From assembly GCF_037976825.1 (NCBI RefSeq), contig NZ_CP150269.1, positions 1,841,501 to 1,905,500 of the forward strand: a stretch of 64,000 nucleotides of DNA, read 5' to 3'. Origin of the DNA: Paenibacillus sp. FSL K6-1330. GTDB lineage: Bacteria > Bacillota > Bacilli > Paenibacillales > Paenibacillaceae. A model generated the notes under the pieces. The model did not search any database and was not told the origin of the DNA. It saw only the letters and a list, made by a program, of their open reading frames with translations. Shown here piece by piece: positions 50,069 through 58,411 of this stretch. Position 1 is the stretch's first letter. Each line of letters starts with the position of its first letter. The position numbers were made by a program, and so were the translations under genes.

Positions 50069-50315
50069 AAAATATGCACTTACTGCAGCACTTCAAGCGG
50101 GAGCAGCACATGAATTTGCACTGATCAAGTCCCACAGACAATTCAAGCGTGAGGCGGTGGAGAAAAAACCGTACAAGCCTGGCAGCATCGGTCCATCAGT
50201 TGTTGCAACAGCTATTAGCGAGGCGTTCCACGGGTTGATCTTAAACCGGAGTGAGCGGAAGCGACTCGCTAAGATTAACGGCACACCATTTCAAAAAATC
50301 TACGCTCAGGGGTGA
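50052..50315 (+). CDS. Hypothetical recombination-module protein
   Basis: 87 residues, starting 17 bases inside the ATPase gene behind GGAGGAATTATCCC. KKYALTAALQAGAAHEFALI, KSHRQFKREAVEKKPYKPGS, basic throughout. Not recognised. Confidence 0.6.
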   Translation: MKITNKKYALTAALQAGAAHEFALIKSHRQFKREAVEKKPYKPGSIGPSVVATAISEAFHGLILNRSERKRLAKINGTPFQKIYAQG

Positions 50316-50320
50316 TCGGC

Positions 50321-50474
50321 ATGAAAAACGGTAAGAACCCCACCCGTCGTCAAAAAGATGGCTATCAAGGACGCAGGGAAGAATCCTGACGATTGGCTTG
50401 TATTCAAAGCAGAGGCAACCGTCCTGCACATCGTACATCGAAATACCGGCTCCACCAAAACCATTCACATTTAG
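50321..50474 (+). pseudogene. DUF6906-like small gene with a +1 frameshift
   Basis: ATG 50321 begins MKNGKNPTRRQK and then runs into a stop at codon 23. The family continuation (MAIKDAGKNPDDWLVFKAEA, LHIVHRNTGSTKTIHI) is open in the next frame from 50358 to 50474. Removing one A from the run CAAAAAG at 50351-50357 joins them into a normal 50-residue protein. It may be a broken gene, a sequencing error in a homopolymer, or programmed +1 slippage. Confidence 0.7.
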
Positions 50475-50488
50475 GAGGCACTTATCAT

Positions 50489-51409
50489 ATGGCAAATTCT
50501 AATACGCAGGTCATGACCCTTACTCCAGAAATCAAGGACGCATTTCCCCTTGAAGTCCTTGAGGTAATCCGCACTTCCCTTTGTCCGACAGCAACGGATC
50601 CTGAATTCCTGCTCTTCGCGCATAAGGCAGCGTCATACCGACTTGATCCTTTCAAAAACGAAATCTTTTTCATCAAATACGGGAATCAAGCCCGCATTCA
50701 ATTTGCGGCTGAGGCGTATCTAGCGAAGGCAAGAGAAAAAGAAGGATTTCAACCACCGGACACACAGACAGTTTGTACCAACGATAATTTCAAGGCGCGA
50801 AAGTACAAAAACGAGAAGGGCGAAGACGAATGGGAAGTCATCGAACATGAAGTCACTTTCCCTCGTGGAGCAATCGTTGGAGCGTATTCCATTGCTTATA
50901 GAGATGGATACCGCCCTGTGACCATCTTTGTTGATAAAGAACATATCAGTCATGTGTATACCGGTCAAAACAAGGACAATTGGAACAAATGGGAGCCGGA
51001 TATGATCGGAAAACACGCCGAACAAAGAGCGCTGAAAAAACAGTATGGACTCGAGTTTGGAGAAGAGAACATTGAGCAGCCACCGCTTCAAAATGTCGAT
51101 CCATACGATCGTAAGGACGTAACTCCAGAAGCTGAAAAGCACGAAACAACAACTCCTCCTAAGCAAACCGGGCAGGGTGATGACGAAGCTGCCTCGCGTA
51201 TGAAAGCACTCAAGGCACAGGTCAAGGCTAACTACAAGAAACTGGGGCTTACGGATAAGGAAGCTATGGGCACGCACATGCAGCAGTTCTGCAAGGTTAA
51301 CGGTACTGAGCCTACGGAGGCCGAGCTAAAGGCATACCTTAAGATCATGGACATGCAAATCCAAGAAAAACAGGCAGCTGAGCAGGCAGAAGACACGCTC
51401 CCAGAATAA
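50489..51409 (+). CDS. RecT/Bet-family single-strand annealing protein
   Basis: 306 residues from ATG 50489 behind TTAGGAGGCACTTATCAT. The core is Bet-like: DPEFLLFAHKAASYRLDPFK, NEIFFIKYGNQARIQFAAEA, YLAKAREKEGF, GAIVGAYSIAYRDGYRPVTI and the GKHAEQRALKKQYGLEF block. A charged linker and a helical C-terminal domain (KLGLTDKEAMGTHMQQFCKV) follow. It anneals single-stranded DNA during phage recombination. The usual exonuclease partner is not next to it; the MBL protein at 51967 may fill that place. Confidence 0.9.
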   Translation: MANSNTQVMTLTPEIKDAFPLEVLEVIRTSLCPTATDPEFLLFAHKAASYRLDPFKNEIFFIKYGNQARIQFAAEAYLAKAREKEGFQPPDTQTVCTNDNFKARKYKNEKGEDEWEVIEHEVTFPRGAIVGAYSIAYRDGYRPVTIFVDKEHISHVYTGQNKDNWNKWEPDMIGKHAEQRALKKQYGLEFGEENIEQPPLQNVDPYDRKDVTPEAEKHETTTPPKQTGQGDDEAASRMKALKAQVKANYKKLGLTDKEAMGTHMQQFCKVNGTEPTEAELKAYLKIMDMQIQEKQAAEQAEDTLPE

Positions 51410-51412
51410 GCC

Positions 51413-51601
51413 ATGGAGGCTCTAATAGAAGTATTCAAATTGGAACCGGATTGTCAGGTGTGCGGAACGGAAATCCGCCCTGGTACCCATGAGAAATACA
51501 AACAACTGCGGGTGTGCAGACCCTGCAAAAAGGAACTGGAGGAGAGTCTGAGTGAAAAACGGAAACGCACCAGAGCAGTTGGATCTGTTCGGAGGAGCTG
51601 A
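51413..51601 (+). CDS. Small zinc-ribbon protein
   Basis: 62 residues. CQVCGTEI and CRPCKKEL are two CxxC pairs 21 residues apart, followed by a charged helix (EESLSEKRKRTRAV). No clear ribosome site; it starts three bases after the RecT stop and is probably coupled. It overlaps the next gene by 50 bases. Confidence 0.6.
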   Translation: MEALIEVFKLEPDCQVCGTEIRPGTHEKYKQLRVCRPCKKELEESLSEKRKRTRAVGSVRRS

Positions 51602-51764
51602 ACTGAACGGCTCGCCTCCGGTCCTGAACGGCGTTTACTACGAGAAGGCGACAGGGTTATTCGTCTCCTTCTCCCGTGGACGGCGGTATAAAGAATGGCC
51701 TGCCAAGACATGCACCTTTGATAAGGAGTGGCGGGAACGAATAAAGAGGGAGCGTGCTATCTAA
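51552..51764 (+). CDS. Hypothetical small protein
   Basis: 70 residues from GTG 51552 behind CTGGAGGAGAGTCTGA. NAPEQLDLFGGAELNGSPPV, NGVYYEKATGLFVSFSRGRR, then a basic end. EQLDLF is reminiscent of a clamp-binding QLxLF motif, so contact with the DNA polymerase sliding clamp is possible. Family unknown. Confidence 0.6.
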   Translation: MKNGNAPEQLDLFGGAELNGSPPVLNGVYYEKATGLFVSFSRGRRYKEWPAKTCTFDKEWRERIKRERAI

Positions 51765-51977
51765 ATGGAAACTGAAGAACTACGGATTCCATGTATTGTT
51801 TGCTCAATGACTCAGGTACTAACAGTCAGTGAAGATGACCTTCAAAAATATAAAGACGGTGCCCATGCGCAGCATGCATTCCCATATTTATCTGCAGGTG
51901 ATAGAGAACTCATTATATCTGGGGTTTGTGGAAGCTGCTTCGACGAAATGTTCGAGGATGATGACGATGAAGGTTGA
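51765..51977 (+). CDS. Small CxxC protein
   Basis: 70 residues, ATG directly after the preceding stop. IPCIVCSMTQ and GVCGSCFDEM give two CxxC pairs, and the end is strongly acidic (FEDDDDEG). Probably zinc-binding; function unknown. Confidence 0.6.
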   Translation: METEELRIPCIVCSMTQVLTVSEDDLQKYKDGAHAQHAFPYLSAGDRELIISGVCGSCFDEMFEDDDDEG

Positions 51978-52722
51978 TATCCTCGCCTCCGGCAGTGCTG
52001 GGAACTGCGTAGCGATTACAACTCGCGGACAAACAATCCTGATCGATGCTGGAGTGCCAAAAACTAAAATCGAAAAGCGTTTGCTGGAAGTCGGCATCCG
52101 GCCCGATCACATCACTGCAATTTTCATTACCCACGCTCACGGAGACCACACCAAAGGGCTGCCGCTTGCGAATAAATTCCGGATCCCGGTATGGGCCACG
52201 GAAGGAGAATGGAAAGGGATATCCGGCGTGGATGAAGACCTTCGGCGGACCGCAGAAACCCGGTTCGGCAAATACGAGATGATTGAGTTTGGCGGCGTGC
52301 ATGTGTATCCCTTCGAAACATACCATGACGCCTATGAGCCAGTCGGGTATGCGATAGAGGACGATGATCGAAACCGTTGCTGCGTTGTCTTTGACACCGG
52401 GAAATGGACGGAGGAAATGCTGGAGTACATGGAGGGCAGCCATTACGTATTGATCGAGGCCAACCACGATCCCGATCTGGTCGAGATGTGCAACCGGCCC
52501 GACAGCATCAAAGCCCGCATCCTCTCCGATCTCGGCCATCTGAGCAACGAGCAGACGGCTACGGTCTTGAAACGGTTAATCCGGGGCCGCGGCGAGCGGA
52601 TATACCTGACGCACTTATCGGGAGATAACAATACCCCGCAGCTGGCGGAGATGACCGTGAAGATGGCGCTCCGGCAGCGTGGATTCGAAGCAGGAAAACA
52701 TTATCACTTGGAGGTGGTTTAG
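51967..52722 (+). CDS. YycJ/WalJ-like MBL-fold hydrolase (possible phage exonuclease)
   Basis: 251 residues from ATG 51967; longer frames upstream lie inside the previous gene. ILASGSAGNCVAITTRGQTI, the metal motif ITHAHGDHTKGL, VFDTGKW, YVLIEANHDPDLVEMCN, and DLGHLSNEQTATVLKRL are the WalJ/YycJ set. Members act as 5' exonucleases. Between RecT and the replication genes, it is the best candidate for the exonuclease that makes RecT substrates (inference). Confidence 0.85.
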   Translation: MKVDILASGSAGNCVAITTRGQTILIDAGVPKTKIEKRLLEVGIRPDHITAIFITHAHGDHTKGLPLANKFRIPVWATEGEWKGISGVDEDLRRTAETRFGKYEMIEFGGVHVYPFETYHDAYEPVGYAIEDDDRNRCCVVFDTGKWTEEMLEYMEGSHYVLIEANHDPDLVEMCNRPDSIKARILSDLGHLSNEQTATVLKRLIRGRGERIYLTHLSGDNNTPQLAEMTVKMALRQRGFEAGKHYHLEVV

Positions 52723-53319
52723 ATGGAATCTTACAAAAATGTATACACAGTCGCGGAGTATAAACAGCTGCGAGAATTGAACGAGGCGGCATTGGAGCAA
52801 AACAAAATCCTAAAAAGGCAGCTAGACGATGCATGTGCGGACCTCGCCAAGCATGCACATACCATTCTTGACCTTCAGAATGAAAAGCTGAGGCTGCAGC
52901 AAGAGGTCGATCATGCGATGGACCGACAGCAGACAGTGGAGTTACCGCGGAAGGTGGCCATTTCCGTTGAGCATTGCCGTGAGGCAGGAATGAGCAATTT
53001 GCGAATCATTGCTTCACTTCGTGTCATCCCCCAGTTATTTCGGGATTACGATTCATCTGTACTGGACTCATTAAACGTTATTCATGATTACTCGAAGAAG
53101 CTGGGTTCTGATGAGCGATTGCTAGAAGCCCTGATCAACGGCTACACCATCAAACAGACGCCAGAAGAACGCCTTCGCGAAAAGTTGAGAGATTCCTATA
53201 ACGTTTGGGCTGCCTCTCCTTCGAATGGTCCTGATGAATTTGAACAAGATCAAAACGAATTGTTTGATCTGATAACTGACGCTGTGAAACAGATCTATCA
53301 AACAGAAACTATGACCTGA
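52723..53319 (+). CDS. Coiled-coil hypothetical protein
   Basis: 198 residues behind TTGGAGGTGGTTTAG. An N-terminal coiled coil (YKQLRELNEAALEQNKILKR, LAKHAHTILDLQNEKLRLQQ) is followed by a helical domain (VAISVEHCREAGMSNLRIIA). Not recognised. Between the MBL and initiator genes. Confidence 0.6.
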   Translation: MESYKNVYTVAEYKQLRELNEAALEQNKILKRQLDDACADLAKHAHTILDLQNEKLRLQQEVDHAMDRQQTVELPRKVAISVEHCREAGMSNLRIIASLRVIPQLFRDYDSSVLDSLNVIHDYSKKLGSDERLLEALINGYTIKQTPEERLREKLRDSYNVWAASPSNGPDEFEQDQNELFDLITDAVKQIYQTETMT

Positions 53320-53335
53320 ACGTTGGTGAGGAGGT

Positions 53336-54268
53336 ATGAGCGGGTTTATCCCGATTGGAAGAGAACTTCAGAATCACTGGCTCAGGCGTGATAAAGATTA
53401 CTGGATGGTCTTCTGTGAAATGTTCTTTCTAGCCCGTTATTCAGACAAGCCTGAGACTCGGAATATAGACGGGCTGGAAGTCACAATCCATCAAAAAGAG
53501 TTCATATTTGGTCGCCCTGGTTGGAGTCGGAGGCTTGATATATCCGAGCAGCGGCTGAAGACCCTAATCAAAAAACTCATTGATGAAGGGTTCATAAAAC
53601 AGACTCAAAGACACAGCAAATTCACTGTTTATTCCTTCGAATATGAGCCCGAAATCATCCAAATGAGCAACCAGCAGAACAACCAGCACAGCAACCAGCA
53701 GAAATTTTCAGAGCAACCAGCAGAAACTCAGTTAGGACAAGGGCTCTCGGGCACAAGCAACCAGCAGAAATTTTCAGAGCAACCAGCACAGCAACCAGCA
53801 GAGCAACCAATGAAAGAAGAAGGTATTAAAGAAGAAGGTTACAAAGGAGAAGGTTTTAATAATATGGCGAAAAATCAATTCGACCAGTTCTATGAAATCT
53901 ACCCGAGAAAAGTAGCAAAAGCCTATGCCGAGAAAGTCTGGGAAAAACTCAGCAAGGACAAAGAGTTTAGTCCTGAGGTCGTCATACAAAATACAGCGAA
54001 TTTCGCTGAGACACATAAGCTGCTCCAGACAGACAAAAAGCATATCCCACATCCATCCACCTATTTAAACCAAAAACGATATGAGGATTATGAGGTGGTA
54101 GATCCGGAAAGGTTGCTTCAGATAACAAAACCAAACTCCAAGGGGGGCGGCGGCAACCCACTGGACCGATTACTTCGAAAGGAGTTAGAGGCGGATGGAT
54201 CGCACAGGCGTGATATTACTGATGAAGTACATCGCGGGGGCTTACCGGAGCTTCCGGACGGCCGATGA
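53336..54268 (+). CDS. Phage replication initiator (O/DnaD-like)
   Basis: 310 residues. The N-terminal winged helix (GFIPIGRELQNHWLRRDKDY, EFIFGRPGWSRRLDISEQRL, KTLIKKLIDEGFIKQTQ) is the phage replisome-organiser type. The middle (about 110-160) is Asn/Gln/Pro-rich and encoded by the iteron-like repeats. The C-terminal part (FDQFYEIYPRKVAKAYAEKV, HIPHPSTYLNQKRYEDY) recruits helicase or loader in related proteins. As in lambda O, the origin probably lies inside its own gene. Confidence 0.85.
   Translation: MSGFIPIGRELQNHWLRRDKDYWMVFCEMFFLARYSDKPETRNIDGLEVTIHQKEFIFGRPGWSRRLDISEQRLKTLIKKLIDEGFIKQTQRHSKFTVYSFEYEPEIIQMSNQQNNQHSNQQKFSEQPAETQLGQGLSGTSNQQKFSEQPAQQPAEQPMKEEGIKEEGYKGEGFNNMAKNQFDQFYEIYPRKVAKAYAEKVWEKLSKDKEFSPEVVIQNTANFAETHKLLQTDKKHIPHPSTYLNQKRYEDYEVVDPERLLQITKPNSKGGGGNPLDRLLRKELEADGSHRRDITDEVHRGGLPELPDGR
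53668..53809 (+). repeat. Iteron-like array inside the initiator gene, candidate phage origin
   Basis: CAACCAGCA starts at 53668, 53680, 53692, 53714, 53758, 53780 and 53792, with a partial copy at 53804. Steps are 12, 12, 22, 44, 22, 12, 12. Because 22 and 44 are not multiples of three, copies are read in different frames (NQQ in some, QPA in others), so the repeat is kept at DNA level, not for the protein. A long A/T stretch follows from about 53810. Confidence 0.75.
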
Positions 54269-54569
54269 TGATCAAGCCGAGCAAGAGGTAGCGGTTTGGC
54301 ATGATATCCTTCAGGACATCCCGAACCAGTTGGCGATGGAAAAGACAAGGGAACTTTGCCGGGTAAATACCCAGTTTCCTCCCACTCCAGCTGCAATATA
54401 TCAAGCATGCCAGGTGCAGCCCCGATCGTTCTATGAGCTCCAGCGCGCCGAAGAAGAAGCTGATCGGCTGGCCTTGGCTGAATACAATGAGAAAGCAGTG
54501 CCGATGCCGGATCGAATACGGGTCCAACTTGAGCAAATGCTGGAGAGGAAGAAGGTGGGGCGGCAATGA
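54195..54569 (+). CDS. Helicase loader/inhibitor, SPP1 G39P-like
   Basis: 124 residues, overlapping the initiator gene by 74 bases. TGVILLMKYIAGAYRSF and FPPTPAAIYQACQVQPRSFY, between initiator and DnaB, fit G39P-type proteins that bind the replicative helicase and hand it to the origin complex. Stop overlaps the dnaB start. Confidence 0.75.
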   Translation: MDRTGVILLMKYIAGAYRSFRTADDDQAEQEVAVWHDILQDIPNQLAMEKTRELCRVNTQFPPTPAAIYQACQVQPRSFYELQRAEEEADRLALAEYNEKAVPMPDRIRVQLEQMLERKKVGRQ

Positions 54570-55924
54570 GTTTTGAGGCAGAACAGGCCGTGCTTGGCTC
54601 AATCCTTAAGAATCCTGAACTACTTGATGACTGCTATCTCCGGCCGGATGACTTCGATCCAGAAGGAAATAACGGGCTGGTTTTTGAGGCTCTGAGTTGG
54701 GCACAGGAAGCATTCTCGAACAAACCAGGGGTAAAGTACCCATTCGATCCTGTGCTGCTTGCGGAACATTGGGGGGCGCAACTCTCTAAAATCGGGGGCA
54801 ACACATATCTGATGCATCTTCGGAATGCAGTCCCATCGACTTCAAATTTTGATCATTATCAAAAGATCGTTCGGGAAGCAAGTATTGAGAATCGAGCCGC
54901 CCGTGTAATGCGTGAAGTTTTAAACGGGGGCAAACTGAATCTCAGTTCCGTGCGGGAGAGTCTTGAGCATTTGGAAGAACTCCAAGGCCAGACGTTAGTG
55001 GATGGGATGAAGAAGGTCTCTGAAGTCCTAGATGGTCATCACAAGGTGGTCATGGCACGCGGCAGCCGTGCCGGACTGACCGGAGCGAGATCGGCCAGTA
55101 ATGACTTCAACGAGATGTCTGGCGGTCATCAGAAACAGGATGTAACCATCGTAGCTGCCCGCCCAAGTATCGGGAAGACCGCGTATATCGTCAACGATTC
55201 CCGATCGTCTGCTGAGAGTGGATATACAGTAGGTATATTCTCCGCAGAGATGCCGCGCGTGGATGTGGCTGAACGGCATGTGTGCACGATCGGCGGGATT
55301 GATGGTAAGAAAGTCCGTTCTGGTCGCTTAACTGAGAATGACTGGGATAGCTACAGCAAAGCACTTTCAATCCTTGATAACTTGCCGATCTACATCGACG
55401 ATACACCAGGAATGACCATCGAATATATCCGTCGGCAGGTTAAGGCGATGAAGAAAAAGCACAAGAACCTGATCATTTACATCGACTACTTGCAGTTGAT
55501 CGAGAGTGAAAAGAAATTTAGCCAGAACGCAGACCGCGTGAATTACGTCTCCAAGCAGCTCAAGCAGATTGCCCGAACATTTGATGTGCCGGTAATCGCC
55601 ATCAGTTCCGTTGGCCGGAAGTGCGAGGACCGCCAGGATAAGCGTCCTATGATGAGTGATCTTCGTGAATCTGGAAACATCGAGTTCGACGCCGATGTCA
55701 TCATGTTCCTATACCGGGATGACTACTATTACCCAGACACCATCCGAAAAGGAATCATCGAATTGATTATAGCTAAGGGGCGGAAGATCGGGACGGCAAC
55801 GCTGGAGATGGTCTTCGATCGAAAGACCGGGCGCTTTATCAATCTGAGTAAGGAAGACAAGGAGAAGCTGGCGGAAAGGGTGAGGGAGCATGAGCAAGCT
55901 CATTCAAAGCGAAGAGCAGTATAA
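54566..55924 (+). CDS. DnaB-type replicative helicase
   Basis: 452 residues. N-terminal DnaB domain (FEAEQAVLGSILKNPELLDD), linker, then the RecA-like core: VTIVAARPSIGKTAYIVNDS (Walker A), GIFSAEMPRVDVAERHV, YIDDTPGMTIEYIRRQV, LIIYIDYLQLIES (Walker B), KQIARTFDVPVIAISSVGRK, MSDLRESGNIEFDADVIMFL. It unwinds phage DNA at the fork. Confidence 0.97.
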   Translation: MSFEAEQAVLGSILKNPELLDDCYLRPDDFDPEGNNGLVFEALSWAQEAFSNKPGVKYPFDPVLLAEHWGAQLSKIGGNTYLMHLRNAVPSTSNFDHYQKIVREASIENRAARVMREVLNGGKLNLSSVRESLEHLEELQGQTLVDGMKKVSEVLDGHHKVVMARGSRAGLTGARSASNDFNEMSGGHQKQDVTIVAARPSIGKTAYIVNDSRSSAESGYTVGIFSAEMPRVDVAERHVCTIGGIDGKKVRSGRLTENDWDSYSKALSILDNLPIYIDDTPGMTIEYIRRQVKAMKKKHKNLIIYIDYLQLIESEKKFSQNADRVNYVSKQLKQIARTFDVPVIAISSVGRKCEDRQDKRPMMSDLRESGNIEFDADVIMFLYRDDYYYPDTIRKGIIELIIAKGRKIGTATLEMVFDRKTGRFINLSKEDKEKLAERVREHEQAHSKRRAV

Positions 55925-56285
55925 CAAGGCACTAAGCGGGCTTGTCACGATGGCAGCACAGCTGGAAGATCCGCTGAGTTCTATGACACCGGAAGAGCGT
56001 TCCAAGAAGCAAGCCGTGTACGACCGGACTGCTGAGCTCGTGCAGTATTATCGCCGCGGGGAGCTGGTTCAAATGTTCCCTGGCCTACGTGAACAATATC
56101 GGATTCTCGGTTTAGAATGGCAGGAACTCGGAGAGTCGAAAGAGGAAGCTCCAGCAACTGAGGAATCCATACAGGACCACATAGACCCGGTACCCGAAAA
56201 GGAGCAGGAAACCGAACCACAGGAGCCGGAGCGGCCAGTAAAAGAACAACCTACGAATAAGCTGCTGGACTGGCTTGATGATTAA
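55890..56285 (+). CDS. Hypothetical replication-module protein
   Basis: 131 residues, overlapping dnaB by 35 bases. A helical start (IQSEEQYNKALSGLVTMAAQ, YDRTAELVQYYRRGELVQMF) and a long acidic Pro/Glu-rich tail ending KLLDWLDD. The short acidic/hydrophobic end could bind a partner such as the clamp. Not recognised. Confidence 0.6.
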   Translation: MSKLIQSEEQYNKALSGLVTMAAQLEDPLSSMTPEERSKKQAVYDRTAELVQYYRRGELVQMFPGLREQYRILGLEWQELGESKEEAPATEESIQDHIDPVPEKEQETEPQEPERPVKEQPTNKLLDWLDD

Positions 56286-56301
56286 AGGGGAGAGGATACA
56301 A

Positions 56302-56430
56302 GTGGATATGCGGAAGGCAAGCAAGAATGAGCTGCTACAGGTAGCACTGCACGAGGATTGCAGCATCGACTTGAAATATGCTGCGGCCCGGGAGTTACAA
56401 CGTGTGAGTAAGGCAGGGAACGCCATATGA
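56302..56430 (+). CDS. Micro-ORF, 42 residues
   Basis: GGGGAGAGG precedes GTG 56302 (ATG 56308 also possible). MDMRKASKNELLQVALHEDC, SIDLKYAAARELQRVSKAGN. Short helical protein whose stop overlaps the RuvC-like start as ATGA. Similar small helical proteins are common in Firmicute phages. Confidence 0.6.
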   Translation: MDMRKASKNELLQVALHEDCSIDLKYAAARELQRVSKAGNAI

Positions 56431-56996
56431 AATTCGTGGGTGTCGATCCAGCTACTAAGACAGGGATTGTAATCCTAGATGAGCAAGGGAAAGTGGTTTA
56501 CGAAAATGAGCTCAAAGGTGAAGGTGCCAAAATTAAGGGCGGAATCACTACCGAACAGCTCGTCTCTCTTGAAAACCAGTTCTACAAGATCATAAAGCCG
56601 GAGGATGAGATTTGCATCGAGCAACCTGCAATGGGCACACAAATGGGTGTTACAACCGGTATGATACACGGGGGGCTGCGGACAATGATATTCCGGAAGG
56701 GCCTTGTATATTGGGATGTTAATCCGGCGTGGACAAAGAAGTACGTCAAGGTAACAGGTTTCGTTTTGGAAAATGGGAAGAAACGAAGATTCAAGGATAA
56801 CGAGAAAAAGAAAGCGATGAAGGACGCTGTGCTTGAACACTTCGGATACACCCACAAGAGTGACAACGTCGTAGATGCTTACATTATCGCCAGGATTGCT
56901 TTGAATCTTTACTTAATGCGTGAGTACAAACCACTGCTCGACACAAACACCTACCAGGTGGAAGTGTTGGAATCCATTTTAAATAAAGTTGAATGA
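56427..56996 (+). CDS. RuvC-like Holliday junction resolvase
   Basis: 189 residues. RNase H-fold acidic residues are in order: FVGVDPATKTGIVIL (Asp7), DEICIEQPAMGTQMG (Glu) and KSDNVVDAYIIARIAL (Asp pair near the end). It cuts branched DNA before packaging, or aids recombination. Confidence 0.85.
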   Translation: MKFVGVDPATKTGIVILDEQGKVVYENELKGEGAKIKGGITTEQLVSLENQFYKIIKPEDEICIEQPAMGTQMGVTTGMIHGGLRTMIFRKGLVYWDVNPAWTKKYVKVTGFVLENGKKRRFKDNEKKKAMKDAVLEHFGYTHKSDNVVDAYIIARIALNLYLMREYKPLLDTNTYQVEVLESILNKVE

Positions 56997-57079
56997 CCCG
57001 GGGCCGGTCGGTCCTGCGGCGGATAGTCACACCCTAATGACGGAACAACAGTTCTTATTTTGAGAGGAGGAAGTTGAAA

Positions 57080-57520
57080 ATGCCTGATCTGGATCCAGAA
57101 ATCAACGAACGGATTGAACATCTTCTTAATCAGGAATACATCACAGAAGACCAATCCAAAGTCCTGAAAGCTTATTTCATGTGCGGTCGTTCCTCCAAAG
57201 CAGCTTCATCCAAACTCAACATGCACCCAACTACATTTGCCCAGGTAACCAGCACTTTAGTGCAAAGAAACATACTTGAAAAGCTCGGAAGAGGCAAATT
57301 CATTTTAGCTGATGACGAATCGGCCATCGTAATGCCTTACCAAGAGCCTGAGATACCTCCCGATCCGCCTTTGAATATGACCGAGCAAGAAAGAGAATGG
57401 ATGCTTGAAAACTACAGTAAATACAAGAACAAGCGTTCAGAAGCTGCTCGAATATTAAAGCGAAGTAAGTTTGATATCTGCCGTATGGCTATAGAGTTGA
57501 AATTAGATTCAAAGGGGTGA
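57080..57520 (+). CDS. HTH-containing hypothetical protein
   Basis: 146 residues from ATG 57080 behind GAGAGGAGGAAG (TTG 57074 is too close). A middle HTH-like segment (GRSSKAASSKLNMHPTTFAQ, VTSTLVQRNILEKLGRGKFI) and a C-terminal one (NKRSEAARILKRSKFDICRM). Probably DNA-binding; not recognised. Confidence 0.6.
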   Translation: MPDLDPEINERIEHLLNQEYITEDQSKVLKAYFMCGRSSKAASSKLNMHPTTFAQVTSTLVQRNILEKLGRGKFILADDESAIVMPYQEPEIPPDPPLNMTEQEREWMLENYSKYKNKRSEAARILKRSKFDICRMAIELKLDSKG

Positions 57521-57529
57521 GTGGGCACT

Positions 57530-58372
57530 ATGGGAACGTCCATACCGAAGCGATCGAATGAAATGAAAGGCACTCCCCCGAGCCCTATTACGAAATACAC
57601 TCTCTCACCGGAGGAGCTAGCGAAGATTCAAGGCAAACCAATTCCGAAGTCACATAAAAAGCCAATAGGATTCCAAACAAAAACAAATGTTCCAAAAATC
57701 AAGGAGGCTGTGAAGGACATGCCAAAGGTCAATAAAGAGGAGTATTTCTCACTACGAGCTCAGGGAGTATCTCGGAAAGAGGCTGCCAAGAAGCTCGGTA
57801 CATCGATAGCAAGCCTGGATACGTATTGGTTTGGGAAGTGGGGCATCAAAAACAATGCCGGCGAAGAGGTGGAGATCGCCAGGTTCAAGGAGTCGCATAG
57901 GGAGAGTAAACAGGAGGCGCCGGCTGCGCCGCTAGCTCCCCCAGTGGAAGAGGTGAAGGTCGAAACGATCCAAGCCTCGGATCCAGTTCAGGAAAAGACG
58001 ACTTTTCCGGAACCACAGATAGAACCAATCCCCACTCTGCCGGTTCAACTGACTCAGGAGCAGGCGGACGCCTTGACACTAATCCTTAAACATAAACCTG
58101 CAGATGAAATTGTCCTTCTTCATTCCTCAACGTTCATCGTCTCCCGGGAGAGATGGAGGGATAAACTGGATCCGCTGAATGACCTTTCCATGGACGACAT
58201 GATCCGGGCGATATACTTCGGCTACGAGATCTTGAGAACTCCAGAGGAGCAGCTGCTGCAAGAATTCGAGCAAGCTGAGGCGCGTTACGGGGCCGATTCC
58301 ACGGCTTTCAAAACTGGCCTGCAGATAGCTGCTGGGATCTTGGGGCACAAGGTTGAGGGAGTGAATGCATGA
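57530..58372 (+). CDS. Hypothetical protein with HTH and Pro/Glu linker
   Basis: 280 residues from ATG 57530 (GTG 57521 lies close to AAAGGGGTGA). An HTH-like block YFSLRAQGVSRKEAAKKLGT is followed by WFGKWGI, as in phage helix-turn-helix proteins that recognise new DNA. A Pro/Glu-rich linker (about 125-180) leads to a helical C-terminal domain. Function unknown. Confidence 0.6.
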   Translation: MGTSIPKRSNEMKGTPPSPITKYTLSPEELAKIQGKPIPKSHKKPIGFQTKTNVPKIKEAVKDMPKVNKEEYFSLRAQGVSRKEAAKKLGTSIASLDTYWFGKWGIKNNAGEEVEIARFKESHRESKQEAPAAPLAPPVEEVKVETIQASDPVQEKTTFPEPQIEPIPTLPVQLTQEQADALTLILKHKPADEIVLLHSSTFIVSRERWRDKLDPLNDLSMDDMIRAIYFGYEILRTPEEQLLQEFEQAEARYGADSTAFKTGLQIAAGILGHKVEGVNA

Positions 58373-58411
58373 TGGGACTTACGGCGGTGGGGAACGAGCA
58401 GGTTTCATGCT

